Shown: positions 35,201-44,867, counted from the first letter of the stretch. The stretch is 64,000 bases of DNA from DTU072 sp050309775 (GCA_050309775.1 JBNRMV010000005.1:62001-126000), one strand, 5' to 3'. The notes: a model not told the origin generated them from the sequence alone. A program made the numbers and translations.

Positions 35201-38200
35201 AGACTGTGTTTATGTTTTCTTCAGTAAAGATTGCTTGATATGCCTGCTCAAACTGTTGTTCTGTCAGTCCGTTGTAAATATTTGTTATGTGCAGTTCTGT
35301 GATGTGTTCTTCAAACACTTGGGTAAGCTCATACGCTTGAAGCAAGTTATACATGCTTTCTATTTGCGCCTCGTCAAACTCGTTGTCCTCTGCTATCTTT
35401 CCGGCAAAGATAAGTATTTGTTCTTTGCTGAAGGTCAACAGCAATATTTCTTCCGTTGAGTATATGGCGTTTATTATTGCAATTTCGTTGTAGCGCATAT
35501 TGAGCAGTTCTTCCTTTGTGAAGAAGTGCAGCAATACCTTTTCGTTTGATATCATATAAGGTACTTCGTCCCAAAGGATATTGAATGTGGCGTTCGGACC
35601 TTGCGCTCCCGAATCACGATGTTCCAGCCATATCTCTATGGGGCGCTTTGTGACGATATAATCCGTGGGGTCGTAAATTACATCATAGTTGGTCAGATAT
35701 GCCGCCAGCGCAGTTGTCGGAGAGAACTCGTACCAATTGCCGTTTGTCGCCTGTCTGCTTATTGTGCCTCTGTACGACATATCAGGGGTCAATGGGTTGG
35801 GCAACACGCCTTCGTCATAGTTTACGGGCAATCTGAAGTTTGTTCCCAAAATATGCATCAAGCTGCGACCGCTCATATCTATTGAGCCGGAGACTGCGTC
35901 AAATGTCACAGTTTCGCCGTTTATGACCATAGTCGTCTGTTGCAGCGTGTACTGTATGTTCATGACGCTTACCGTCAAATTGTTCTGCCCCAGTTTGAAT
36001 CCGTAGTACACATATTTGTACTGCGATTCTGTCGGCGGCGTACCGTATACTGCCGTCAAAGACGGGTCGTTGGTGCCGTCATAATCAGGGTGTGCAACCT
36101 TAATAATAAGCGGAGCTTTCTTGATTTCGAGTTTTGGCTGAATGCCAAAGAACGCGTCGTATGAGAAATAATAGTTTGCGTTGCTTCCCTCGTCCAAAAA
36201 GTCGATTTCTATGGCGTTTTCGAGGATTATTCCGGCATCTCTGGCTATATCGTCGCCTATTCCCGGCACAAAGCTGACATTCGGGCGGTCAAATTCAGCA
36301 GAGGTTGTCAGTCCGATATCTCTGTCCCAACTCATCAGTCCCTTGCCGTCGCCGGTATTTTCGAGATACACAAAGTTTATTTTGTCAAGTTCGTCGCCAT
36401 ACACTCTGGTGACAACAAAATAGTCGCCTCTGTCTTCGACATATCTTACGGGCAATTCTCTTCTTTCAATAATCAGATTACCTCTTGACGCTTCGGCATT
36501 GTGGTACAAAATATAGTTGCCTATGGGTATGCCGCCGTTGTCATCATCATGTATGTCATACCTGCCTACGGGGGTCATGTAGTCTACGATGATTTCTCCG
36601 TCCATGGCATATGGGCTGAACCTTGTGCTGGGGAAAAGCCCTGTTTCGGCATCAAACAAGTTAGGATACTCCGCAGCCTCAATGACTTTCTCAAGTTCCA
36701 ACGGTTGTAACGCAAAATTGTATTGCGATGTTGTTATGTTCTCGCCGTATGTCTTATATGTTTCGTCAAAGTGGTAATTTATTACTTGCCGCCTGATTGA
36801 GAAACGGTATGTGCCTTGCATTACTTGTATGGCAAAGTTTGCGTTGTCAATATGGTTGGTTATGTTGGAAGTTCTGACGGCAGAATATGTTTCTGCGGCT
36901 CTTATGCTGGATATTTCAAGTTCCAGCACGCCTGCTATGAGGTCTTTCAGCAAAATCGTATCTTGCTCGTTCAGCCTATGCTTGCGTTTTACTTCTTCGC
37001 CATGCTCCAGCATTCCGCCCAGCGGCTCATTCATATAATCATAAAAATCGGGGTCGTTTGCTTTGGCGTCGACAATTTCAAAACCTCTTGCAAACTTGTT
37101 TGTGCCGTCTATAAGCTGGGCGCCATTGAGACCGTTGTAATACTTCCAGTTGTAGCCTTCCAGGTCATTGGTTTCTATCATAGTAAGCGCAACTTGCCGT
37201 TTTTCTATTTTGTAATCCAAATTGGTCAGCAAATCTATGCTTTGGAACCTGTGATTGTAATCTAAATAGTCCTCATAGCCCGGTCTGAATTGCGCATCAC
37301 CGCGTGGGAACTTGAACTTTGCGGTGAACTTATAGCTGCCTGCGTTAATCGCCTCTTCTCCGAAGTCCAGCTCAACGACAAGTCCGCTTCTTTCTTCTTC
37401 GGTATAATCTCCGGCATAGCCGCCAAAGTTAAAGAACTCGCTGGTAATCTCAGGAACCAACCCGTCATATTGCTTTATTGTTTTGCCGCCAAAGTCACAA
37501 GAGTAGAGCGTTTTTACTTTTATTGTGTAGTCATAATTCGTGGAAGGCGACAGTCTGAGCTTGAAGTTCATATTTGTCGTTCTGGGAATAATGGTAAATG
37601 TTCCGCTGTCAGCGTCAGTAATATGTCCTTCCATGAATTCAGGATAATCGTCATTGCGTACATATTCAAAGAAAACTTCCTGTTCCTTGTCTATCTGCGG
37701 TGAGGACAAGCCGAATGTCGTCACCTGCGGCGGTTTGCCGTCATATTCTTTTATGACGCTGCCTGTCTGCAAAATGATATCTAAGACCTTGGGCGTTACT
37801 TTGAAGCGGTAATTCTCGTCTACTATTTCCTCTCCGTCAAGTTCAAGGGGGTTGCCGGCGCTATCCACAAGCACAGCCGTATAGTTCCTGTTGCCGGTGA
37901 CAACTTTTATGTTGTAGCTGTCCAGAATATATTCGCCGAATTCGTCGGTAAGCGGATTGCCCTCTTCGTCTGTCTTATATAGCACGCTGCGCGGCAGTCT
38001 TTCTTGCTGCTGTGCGTTTATGTAATAAGGATAAACGCTCAATCCGTGAGGTACAAAATTGATTTGCGTCAACAGCTGATAATCCAAACTCTTGTAATAA
38101 CCGTCAATTTTGGTTAGCGAGTTGTTGAATGAAAGGTCGCCACCGGTATACGGTTTTTCGTAGGTATTGATTTTTACTTTTATTATAGCAGGGATTATGG

Positions 38201-41200
38201 TGAATTGCGTTTCTCTGTAATCCGGTTCGTCGGGCAGCGGTGTGCGTAATTTGTAGTTGGGATTGGTCAAGCTCATAACCTTGACGGAGTATCTGCCAAC
38301 ATTCGTAACGCTGGTTCTGTCAAGATAAATGGGCGTCGACGAACCCTCTAGGAGTTCGGCGGTATAAATGACAACGCTGACTGTGTCGCCCGACGCAATC
38401 TGGTCAACAGGCACCCTGGCCTCATAATTGTAAGGTGAACCCTTATATACGCTTCCGGTATATTGTCCGTTCTCAAGGATACCGTAAGGAATGTTGTAGA
38501 ATTGCGTCGATACTTCTTTCTGCGTAATAGTAAACCTGTACCCCTCGGCGGCAAGGAAGCTCAGCGTATGGTTGGGGTCATTGTTGGTGAATCCGATGCT
38601 GTATATGCCGACATTGCTGCTGGGGTTAATGAAAGTTATGATTATGTTATTCTTTATGTCGCCATGAGCGTTATGCAATGTTATGTCGTCGTCAGTGACA
38701 GCAGGCAACAGCCCGTTGTATTGCCTTGACAGTCCACTAAGTTCTATTTTTGCATCGCGTTTTGTTATGGTAAAGACATTTGAAGTATATATTATGTCAT
38801 AGTTTGCGTTGTTTTCGTTGGTCAGCGTGCCTTGATTTATGGTATAAGTCGACGCATTTTCGCCGCTTTCTCTGATTAAAACGCCGTTCAGGGTGTCAGA
38901 GGCATAAAGCCCGCTCCTTATGTCGCCCACAACCGTAGACGCAACATAGGTCAGCGCAGGGTCGCCGGCTGTGCCGTAGATTTTTTGTTTCTCGTCGGCG
39001 GTAACGCTTACTTTGCGGCGGTTTATGGTGATTGTGCCGCTGCGATATTCAATGTCATAATTCGACGATACATAGCCTTGCGGCATTATGGTATATGTTC
39101 CCACGCCTGTGGCGGAACTGACGGCGTTGCCCTCATTGTCCACGCATACGAAAGACAAACTGCCGCCCAATGACAATATCGAATCGGTATAAGCAAAAGG
39201 CGTTTCTCTTTCGGAAGACGGAGTCACCTCAAAAATAGGCAGCGTTTCACCGTATATCTTTGTGTAGTTCTTTGCGGTGATAATAAGTTTTCTTGGTACT
39301 ATTGTCAGCCTACTGGAAACATAAGTAATGTTGTAGTTATCGTTGCGCAAACTGCCCAGCAATATATCATAGCTACCGACTCCGTTGCTGGTACTTGCAT
39401 TTGAGCGCAGCAAATAGCCGCTGAAGCTGTCGCCTTGAATAAGTCCGCTCTTGTCATTGCCCATGACTGCCGCCGTAGTAAAAGTAAATGCAGGGTCCGG
39501 CTGTCCGTACTCTTTGGATTGGCTGTCGGCCATAATGACAATATCCCGTTTTGTGATGATATATTCGGCTTCGCCGAATGTCACGGCATAATTGCGGTGA
39601 GGCGCCACGCTGACATTTATTTCATAAGTGCGCGCAGGCGCTCTTTTCCAGTCTGATATGCCTCCGCTGTCGGGGAATAAATATTCTATGGGTCCAAGCG
39701 TTGCAGCGGTATCGTCGTATCCAAAGACATTGTCGGTGTGCAATATAATTTCTGTGCCGCCGCCGCTTATTTCTCTGTATTCTACAGCGCTTATGATTGA
39801 GGTAAAAGTCGGGTGGTTTTCGCCGTACACCTTAGTTACGGAGTTCGGCGCAATATGAATGTTCTTCGGACGAATGACAACAGTTCTTTCGTCATGAATA
39901 AATGAGTTGTGAATTCTATCGTTGTTAACAGGAGAATCGGCATCATAAACTATTACTATTTTGTAAGTACCGGCATCTCTCGGCCATTCGGAAAACTCCT
40001 CGCCCGTCTGTTCATTTATGTATTTGAAAGTATAATTTATGCCCTGCACAAGCGGCATTTCCGCAAGCATATCGCTTTGCGGCATATCCGTATGGTAGGA
40101 ATAACCCAATATCTGATAGGATATTGTCTTATGTTCTCCATACCAGAAATAATAGGTCCGCAAATCTGCGTTGTACTCCTCTCTGTCGGCAAATACCACC
40201 TCTGCATACATTCTGTCATGCATAATGATGTCATAACTGGTCTCTCTGATAATATCGCCGTCTTTGTAGGTTATGAATATCTGCTGTTTTCTTGAAAAGC
40301 CCGAAAAGTCGGAATTGTCAAATTGTCCATAGTTCAGAATATAGTGGTCGGTCGGCAGTATGTTAGCCGCTGAACGCACCCTCTTTGCTTCGGAAAGCGG
40401 CAACACCAAAGTTGTGTTATTGTTGTAATAAAGGATAATCGTGCCGTTTGTATAATCGTATTGGTCAAGTTCGACATACTTTGTTTTGGGAATCAAGCCC
40501 ATGCCTATGCTATCAAGCTGTTTTTTCTTGACAGTCAAATCAAAGTTCAACTCCCTGGTTTCCGTCCTGCTTCCGGTGTAAGAGAAAGTAATAATAACCG
40601 GGCGCAGTCCAAGTCTGCCGTCGGCTTTGTTGTAATCAGTCATACCCGAGGCCAACGAAACAATGGTGGGCGGCAAAATGATATCATCGCCCGGGTCGGG
40701 AGTTCCCATATCGTGATAATAAGTCACTATGATTTTTGCTTGGCGCAAATCCAGCGGCATGCCTTCGGTGACATCTGGCACGGCAAAGTCCGGCGCAAGT
40801 TCAATAGAGTACAAATCTTTCGGACTGACGGTGACCACTGCATTGAAATAAATATCCTGGTACCGCAAGACTATGACCTGCGTATCTTTCAGATTATGGT
40901 TAAAATTCGATATCGTCAAATTGTCGATTTCGTCGGCAACAGTCTTTATTTCGCTGAATTCGCCGTCGTTGTAGATGACCTTGAACGACGCTCCGGGCGC
41001 AAAGTTTATGTTGTTCAGACCTTGCAGCGCCGTAATGGCAGGTTGAGGTGTTTCGGGCTGACCCTCATCGGAAATGTCCCAAGTTACGGAAGTGGCAATC
41101 TTATACGCTACGACAATGTCAAAGCTGACTTCAAAAGATTCGATAGCAATGATTATCGTTCTGACCGCCGTTTCTGCGCCGCTTTCAAGTTCCGTATCAA

Positions 41201-43583
41201 AAGGAGTAATCGAAAGCGTGATATATTCAAACTGGTTGAGTTCATTGGCAAAACGATAAACCAAATTGTCTTCATTTTGTTCTGTCAGAGTGCCTGAATG
41301 CAACGAAATGCTTGTCATGTTGGTGTAATTCAGTTTCATCGACAAGCCGGTTATGTCCAACGCCGCCGGCTGTCCGGCTTTGTAATAGTGCTTTTGCGGC
41401 GCGCTCAACAGCTGCAAAGAAGCTATCTGTCTTTCAATGACATTCAGCGTTGTTTGAATGGACAGACCGCCGTAATTTATGTTGACATTGCGCTGCCCTG
41501 CTGTTTTGTCGGTTCTTTGATAGTCCGTCATGATTTGCACAAGCGCCACCATAGTGCTGCCGTTTTCAAGAGTGCAATCCAAATAATAATCGGTGAAATC
41601 AATTTCCATGCCGGCAACTACTTGTGGCAGATTTTCGGCAGGGATATATTCGCCGTCAACGAATTTCACCAGTTCGATGCTTACCAAATCATTTTTTACA
41701 TATACGGGTATTGTGGTTTCAAGCGTCAGGCCCGTTGCCTGATACTTGACGATAACAGAATGATGTCCGAGGGTATCGAACTGCGTATTTTCAAATACCC
41801 ATTCATTGCCGAAAGGTCCGATGAACGGTTCTGAATTTGTCGAGCCTTCATAATGTATGCGCATCTCCAAACCTTGTATGTCAAAGGACTCTCCCAAAAC
41901 ATATGTATCCTTGAATATGCTTATGAATTGAATGGAAACGGCTTTTCTGATAACAAGCACCTTGAAAGAACTCATTTTTGTGCCGTATTTTTCGCTGGAA
42001 TAGGTCACAATGACATCTTGGTTGCCCGGTTGGGAATTGTTGTATCCCGAAACCATATCTCTGGTTATGTCGCCTTCCTCTGTCGTGCCGTCATTGAAAA
42101 ATGCCGTATACCGCGCGCCCGTCAGCACAAGTTCCGCTCTTGCATAAAAAATGTTGTTTGTCGGCGGAGTAACCGTTATTCTTACAAGTTCTTTTTTCAA
42201 TATGCTTATTTGGACAGCCTTTGTCAGCGTCCTTTCGTCTCTGTTATACTCAAACTCAAATGTTCTTGTGCCGTATTCGTCAAGCACCAGTCTGCCTGCG
42301 TCGCCTTTCAACATGTTGATATCGACGGGATAAATAGCGGAGTATGAGCCGTTGTCCATTATCAGGCGGTATTCCCACAGCGACAGGTCGACAACGCCCT
42401 CTTCATAGAACAAAGCGTTTGTTTTCTCTTGCCCTGCCTGTGAATAACGCATAACAACGCCGTCCTCCACGACAGGAGGCAATATTTCAAGCGATGACGG
42501 TTTTGTTTCGACAACTTCGATTTGGAATGAAAAAGTCTTTTTTATGTCGGTAAACGAAAGAGTAACGGTCTGAATGCCCACTCTGGTTTTGTCATAGCCC
42601 GTTGCTATGACTTTGGGGTCTGTCATGCTGAAAACTTCGGTTGTGAGGTTGTTGTAGTCCACCGAAAGCTGACCGCCCCTCAATGACAAATCAGTGCCGA
42701 CAATTTGAATCTCTGACGGCATGCTGAGTATGGTAAATGTCACAGCTTCTTTTTCAAGAACTTTTATGGCAAATATAACCGCCTTGCCACCATAGGACAG
42801 CGTGACTACTTCTCTGCTCTTTGCGTATGATGAATCGTATGAAAGCGAGGCGTCAAGTTCTTCTTGCGTGGCATACAAATCGGGAAAAGGTATGTATTCG
42901 GAATTGCCGTTGTCATAGTTTACGAACAAACGCCCGCCGGCAAGCGACTCACGGGTGATTTTTTCGTCAACAAGATACAGTTCCTTGTCCGGCGTCTCGG
43001 CTATCGAAATGCTGGTGACCGTTTTTTGGTTAATTTTTATTGTCAGCGTTGTTTGAAACTCGAGGTATTTTATTGTCAGCTGCTGCTCGCCTACAATATC
43101 GGAATTAAAGCCCGTAACCATATCTTCAGTAACGGGGATAGTGTCAGGGTCGCCGCTCTCATAATATATTTTTAGATACAAATTCTCCAGCGAAAGCTCT
43201 TGATCTTCTATGTATTCGGTTTTGTAATCAATTTGGCGTTTTGTGGGTTCAATCCTTACTATCGGAGCATTGCTTATTTTTATTTTTATATTAGTGAAAA
43301 CATTTTCGTACTTGATAGTCAGTACATGCTCTCCGATATCCTGAGGGTCATAGTTGCTTATCATTTCAAAGGTAAGGGGCAAGGTTTTGGTGGTGCCGTT
43401 TGCGTAATATACGGTGAATTGTGAGTTGCTCAAATCAAAGGTCTCGCCTTTGAGGTACTCGAGCTTCGGCAGCGAAGTCAATGCTATTCTTTCGATAGGT
43501 GTTTCTTTGCCGCTGCAACCGCCAATCATCAGCGCAACCAAAGCCAGCAGTATTATAATAATCGGCAACAACCTCTTCTTCAT
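32253..43583 (-). CDS. Giant Ig-like/MBG/ConA-like repeat surface lipoprotein
   Basis: 3776 residues from MKKRLLPI; AGGAGG lies five bases before this ATG, ruling out a start 15 bases upstream. A lipoprotein signal ends in lipobox IGGC (Cys about 23). About twelve Big_3-like Ig domains (about 30-1130) share the pattern YxxG..dl..g..v.y.nGt..., GxqxvtixY. Next come many MBG-type beta repeats (about 1140-2870; the unit reads ItkRxixixaxxxxKxYGxxxP). One of them holds an unusual helical insertion (about 2675-2830). A final Big_3-like unit and three ConA/LamG-like modules (about 2990-3776) follow. There is no LPXTG or C-terminal helix. Probably a fibre-like adhesin or glycan-binding protein anchored by lipid; the ligand is unknown. 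Confidence 0.85.
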   Translation of the reverse strand: MKKRLLPIIIILLALVALMIGGCSGKETPIERIALTSLPKLEYLKGETFDLSNSQFTVYYANGTTKTLPLTFEMISNYDPQDIGEHVLTIKYENVFTNIKIKISNAPIVRIEPTKRQIDYKTEYIEDQELSLENLYLKIYYESGDPDTIPVTEDMVTGFNSDIVGEQQLTIKYLEFQTTLTIKINQKTVTSISIAETPDKELYLVDEKITRESLAGGRLFVNYDNGNSEYIPFPDLYATQEELDASLSYDSSYAKSREVVTLSYGGKAVIFAIKVLEKEAVTFTILSMPSEIQIVGTDLSLRGGQLSVDYNNLTTEVFSMTDPKVIATGYDKTRVGIQTVTLSFTDIKKTFSFQIEVVETKPSSLEILPPVVEDGVVMRYSQAGQEKTNALFYEEGVVDLSLWEYRLIMDNGSYSAIYPVDINMLKGDAGRLVLDEYGTRTFEFEYNRDERTLTKAVQISILKKELVRITVTPPTNNIFYARAELVLTGARYTAFFNDGTTEEGDITRDMVSGYNNSQPGNQDVIVTYSSEKYGTKMSSFKVLVIRKAVSIQFISIFKDTYVLGESFDIQGLEMRIHYEGSTNSEPFIGPFGNEWVFENTQFDTLGHHSVIVKYQATGLTLETTIPVYVKNDLVSIELVKFVDGEYIPAENLPQVVAGMEIDFTDYYLDCTLENGSTMVALVQIMTDYQRTDKTAGQRNVNINYGGLSIQTTLNVIERQIASLQLLSAPQKHYYKAGQPAALDITGLSMKLNYTNMTSISLHSGTLTEQNEDNLVYRFANELNQFEYITLSITPFDTELESGAETAVRTIIIAIESFEVSFDIVVAYKIATSVTWDISDEGQPETPQPAITALQGLNNINFAPGASFKVIYNDGEFSEIKTVADEIDNLTISNFNHNLKDTQVIVLRYQDIYFNAVVTVSPKDLYSIELAPDFAVPDVTEGMPLDLRQAKIIVTYYHDMGTPDPGDDIILPPTIVSLASGMTDYNKADGRLGLRPVIITFSYTGSRTETRELNFDLTVKKKQLDSIGMGLIPKTKYVELDQYDYTNGTIILYYNNNTTLVLPLSEAKRVRSAANILPTDHYILNYGQFDNSDFSGFSRKQQIFITYKDGDIIRETSYDIIMHDRMYAEVVFADREEYNADLRTYYFWYGEHKTISYQILGYSYHTDMPQSDMLAEMPLVQGINYTFKYINEQTGEEFSEWPRDAGTYKIVIVYDADSPVNNDRIHNSFIHDERTVVIRPKNIHIAPNSVTKVYGENHPTFTSIISAVEYREISGGGTEIILHTDNVFGYDDTAATLGPIEYLFPDSGGISDWKRAPARTYEINVSVAPHRNYAVTFGEAEYIITKRDIVIMADSQSKEYGQPDPAFTFTTAAVMGNDKSGLIQGDSFSGYLLRSNASTSNGVGSYDILLGSLRNDNYNITYVSSRLTIVPRKLIITAKNYTKIYGETLPIFEVTPSSERETPFAYTDSILSLGGSLSFVCVDNEGNAVSSATGVGTYTIMPQGYVSSNYDIEYRSGTITINRRKVSVTADEKQKIYGTAGDPALTYVASTVVGDIRSGLYASDTLNGVLIRESGENASTYTINQGTLTNENNANYDIIYTSNVFTITKRDAKIELSGLSRQYNGLLPAVTDDDITLHNAHGDIKNNIIITFINPSSNVGIYSIGFTNNDPNHTLSFLAAEGYRFTITQKEVSTQFYNIPYGILENGQYTGSVYKGSPYNYEARVPVDQIASGDTVSVVIYTAELLEGSSTPIYLDRTSVTNVGRYSVKVMSLTNPNYKLRTPLPDEPDYRETQFTIIPAIIKVKINTYEKPYTGGDLSFNNSLTKIDGYYKSLDYQLLTQINFVPHGLSVYPYYINAQQQERLPRSVLYKTDEEGNPLTDEFGEYILDSYNIKVVTGNRNYTAVLVDSAGNPLELDGEEIVDENYRFKVTPKVLDIILQTGSVIKEYDGKPPQVTTFGLSSPQIDKEQEVFFEYVRNDDYPEFMEGHITDADSGTFTIIPRTTNMNFKLRLSPSTNYDYTIKVKTLYSCDFGGKTIKQYDGLVPEITSEFFNFGGYAGDYTEEERSGLVVELDFGEEAINAGSYKFTAKFKFPRGDAQFRPGYEDYLDYNHRFQSIDLLTNLDYKIEKRQVALTMIETNDLEGYNWKYYNGLNGAQLIDGTNKFARGFEIVDAKANDPDFYDYMNEPLGGMLEHGEEVKRKHRLNEQDTILLKDLIAGVLELEISSIRAAETYSAVRTSNITNHIDNANFAIQVMQGTYRFSIRRQVINYHFDETYKTYGENITTSQYNFALQPLELEKVIEAAEYPNLFDAETGLFPSTRFSPYAMDGEIIVDYMTPVGRYDIHDDDNGGIPIGNYILYHNAEASRGNLIIERRELPVRYVEDRGDYFVVTRVYGDELDKINFVYLENTGDGKGLMSWDRDIGLTTSAEFDRPNVSFVPGIGDDIARDAGIILENAIEIDFLDEGSNANYYFSYDAFFGIQPKLEIKKAPLIIKVAHPDYDGTNDPSLTAVYGTPPTESQYKYVYYGFKLGQNNLTVSVMNIQYTLQQTTMVINGETVTFDAVSGSIDMSGRSLMHILGTNFRLPVNYDEGVLPNPLTPDMSYRGTISRQATNGNWYEFSPTTALAAYLTNYDVIYDPTDYIVTKRPIEIWLEHRDSGAQGPNATFNILWDEVPYMISNEKVLLHFFTKEELLNMRYNEIAIINAIYSTEEILLLTFSKEQILIFAGKIAEDNEFDEAQIESMYNLLQAYELTQVFEEHITELHITNIYNGLTEQQFEQAYQAIFTEENINTVYAAQNYTPAQLDAIHADIISGLDEDEKRLIFRFMYDSSQLVYGDEIAIGGDIDISNIALNYNTARGENKSLTAKGVVGNNYEFIYVGSKLNIYRYITSIGDNNELPNIMLTQDDEFMVKVNYVDGSFEYLSFTAPRATDYDKQVDYSSEFRYEGAPIDMLSTASFQTVIITIDEEIFGYKQFSITSEPFRIRLFNNGDDQLLWGKAVGFGGENNGGVFASSNGAKQLGEKINGNYTYYLSNDNGVTAGMHDFDIIDTTFTLSPKTGIGSYYFELILNGDGTAQNYLAMRFNSGSTEVLTLYGRASGAQVFSNSIVKPAELDLFDGRPHSITVYIDKLGTRESDASGYRVLAVIDNVYYFSFAIGKSYTPYFDSAAGFEANNCFAWVSRYNVYRQGIESSLALTVMPTSSSYLSQFYSVPEAREVDFAALVDSYTFFNSSYKTVINMNKLSFEYVLDGFEVGSSAMLPIGAYVLEAKLYYDGVYMDTLTIHISISQNYTAETVSNGYVSAKPYMANPVTYYGYSYAEGDDMTITATSLTTVTAANLKNYRYFKSVFELDFATLPGGDYPNVELPEDYNPNYSDKWQYQYSAAIILKTTDPTGDLRNPNITSPLFNGIGLYIRYDGSVYYTKVFIRINGLLYYSQDYTNIIWSGTQRTIVEASFDDTTGCIYIYVHNDGITYSLRIGNGFQTIGLALTANQIMNIITNTASTSSIVLSNTRGRIYQMETGTKQIRNRNYYDLATGELKANIDITAFTTGNQIFLDNGSGAPLVANYDTYTMKFKATYDDPNYINADYFRMLIGSNKPTFANTVAGDNRGFFIGYQKMYYPEFFLDAHVLYFAIYKCGAQYTNQYLYATSPIDGIPNLGPNLMDGAEHTLEVYVSREIMIRNYQQDLANGEVVPYFAYDTADMQVYLVTIKIDGTSVGTAYLPVVNNLSNWSTGGGSSTDLRYDGIYDIRFLSSYMYAGINVLNANLEVEYLRVE

Positions 43584-43647
43584 CAAAACCTCCTGCACTT
43601 TCCTTTTCGGAAAAAGTACATACTACGCCCTTTTAATATACAGTAAA

Positions 43648-43676
43648 ATTGTAACATAACAGATTAAAATAATCAA
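43648..43676 (-). promoter_or_regulatory. Promoter of the giant lipoprotein gene
   Basis: TTGATT, 17 bases, TACAAT with a TGT extended -10 on the minus strand, giving a leader of about 60 bases. The rest of this 240-base gap holds only an AT-rich tract and the upstream operon's terminator. Confidence 0.7.
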
Positions 43677-43767
43677 TATAACTTTAGTTAAATTTTAATA
43701 AATCTTATTTATATAAATAATAATGCAATGACAAGGCATTATATCGGATTTTCTTATTCAATTATAC

Positions 43768-43799
43768 AAAAAACGCCGCTCTCGCATTTGAAAGCGGCG
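43768..43799 (-). terminator. Terminator of the Ig-protein/aminotransferase/kinase/aldolase operon
   Basis: CGCCGCTCTC / GAAAGCGGCG, ten base pairs including one wobble, with a six-base loop, followed on the minus strand by TTTTTT. It lies 25 bases past the stop of the transposase-derived gene. Confidence 0.9.
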
Positions 43800-43823
43800 C
43801 AATAAATATGCGCAAAGGGTAAA

Positions 43824-44867
43824 TTATAGTCCGGTCATACTGCGCAGTTGCAGAATGTCGTTTTGCAGCCCGAAATTCTGCGCTATTTCGACAAAACCCA
43901 TACCATAGCTTCTGTTCAGGCTTTTTATGACTTCGGCAAGCACAAAATAGCTGCTGTCCTCTACTTGCAATTTGTTTATGATATAGTCATATCCGAACTT
44001 CTTGTTCATGTTGACGGTTACTATGACTTCCATCAACAACGAATAAATTCCGTATTCTTCAACTTGCAGACTGCTGACCGCTTCAAGGAAGGTGTATCCC
44101 TTGTCAAAGACCATTGACATGATTATTTCTATAAGAATATCTCTGCGATTCTTAATGCCCAGCTTCCTTTCAAGTTTTGAATATGGACAACCAGTCCTTT
44201 CCGCAACATCTATGGCTATTTGTTTTATGATATTTTCGTCGACAAATGGGCTGTTGCCGCGGTATCTCAAAGTGACGGCGTCTATTGCCTTATTGAACTT
44301 CTCGGCGCCGCTCCTTGACTTAAGCGCTTTGCCGCCGATGTCCCTTCTGTGCCAAGCGGTATATGTGACTCCGTCAAGTGTCGGTATTTCAAGCAAACCA
44401 AGTAAAAAGGCTTTGTCAACTATTCCGAAACCCTTAAAAATCGGCAGGGCGGAAGAATATCTGTAGCGCTTATAACTCCGCACCAGACCTTGGAACTCGG
44501 GTATTTTGTGTATGCCTGCAAGAACCGCAGTTATGTCATCGAACTTAATTTTTGTCATTTGGTTGGGCAAACGGAAAATATAGCCGTTGTCTCCGTATTG
44601 GCGGTTGTAATAGGCGTTATAGTTTTCGTTCAGCTCTCTGAAAAAGTCGTTGATTTGCTTCTCGTTTGATGCATATACCAAACAGTATGCCGAATTGTCT
44701 ACAACAGCATACGCCAGCACTTTTATTTCGGGTCTGTCGCCAACAAGCCTTTCCAGAAGTTTGAGATAGTAAGCCTTTGCTTTGCCATCGGGGAACGCCG
44801 TCTTGCCATTGATTCCGTCAGTAACTACGCTGTACACAACGCCGTATTTATAAATTTCCTTAGCCAT
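43824..44867 (-). CDS. REP-associated (Y1/IS200-like) transposase-derived protein lacking the HUH motif
   Basis: 347 residues. The first ~150 follow the Y1 transposase/RayT plan: GVVYSVVTDGINGKTAFPDGKAKAYY, AYAVVDNSAYCLVY and NENYNAYYNRQYGDNGYIF correspond to HVxxRGxxRxxIFxxxxDyxxf, AYxlMxNHxHLL and the YxxYxNxxxxxxGxlf segment. The metal-binding HxH is replaced by Ser59-Ala60-Tyr61, so DNA nicking is not expected. The C-terminal ~200 residues are helical and resemble a DnaA-C-type/HTH region (about 215-270), a partner seen in other clostridial members. No terminal inverted repeats flank it. Last gene of the operon; possibly a domesticated DNA- or RNA-binding regulator. Confidence 0.62.
   Translation of the reverse strand: MAKEIYKYGVVYSVVTDGINGKTAFPDGKAKAYYLKLLERLVGDRPEIKVLAYAVVDNSAYCLVYASNEKQINDFFRELNENYNAYYNRQYGDNGYIFRLPNQMTKIKFDDITAVLAGIHKIPEFQGLVRSYKRYRYSSALPIFKGFGIVDKAFLLGLLEIPTLDGVTYTAWHRRDIGGKALKSRSGAEKFNKAIDAVTLRYRGNSPFVDENIIKQIAIDVAERTGCPYSKLERKLGIKNRRDILIEIIMSMVFDKGYTFLEAVSSLQVEEYGIYSLLMEVIVTVNMNKKFGYDYIINKLQVEDSSYFVLAEVIKSLNRSYGMGFVEIAQNFGLQNDILQLRSMTGL

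Noticed and set aside
32253..43583. Protein repeats considered as a DNA-level tandem repeat or CRISPR-like array
   Set aside because: The repeats are diverged at DNA level, of unequal length and clearly translated; no identical direct repeats with regular spacers were seen.
43599..43823. Possible riboswitch before the giant lipoprotein gene
   Set aside because: The only structure is a standard terminator for the upstream operon; the leader after the promoter is only ~60 bases and AT-rich.
43824..44867. Annotation as an active IS200/REP mobile element
   Set aside because: The HUH motif is lost, no terminal repeats or subterminal hairpins flank the gene, and it sits inside an operon.
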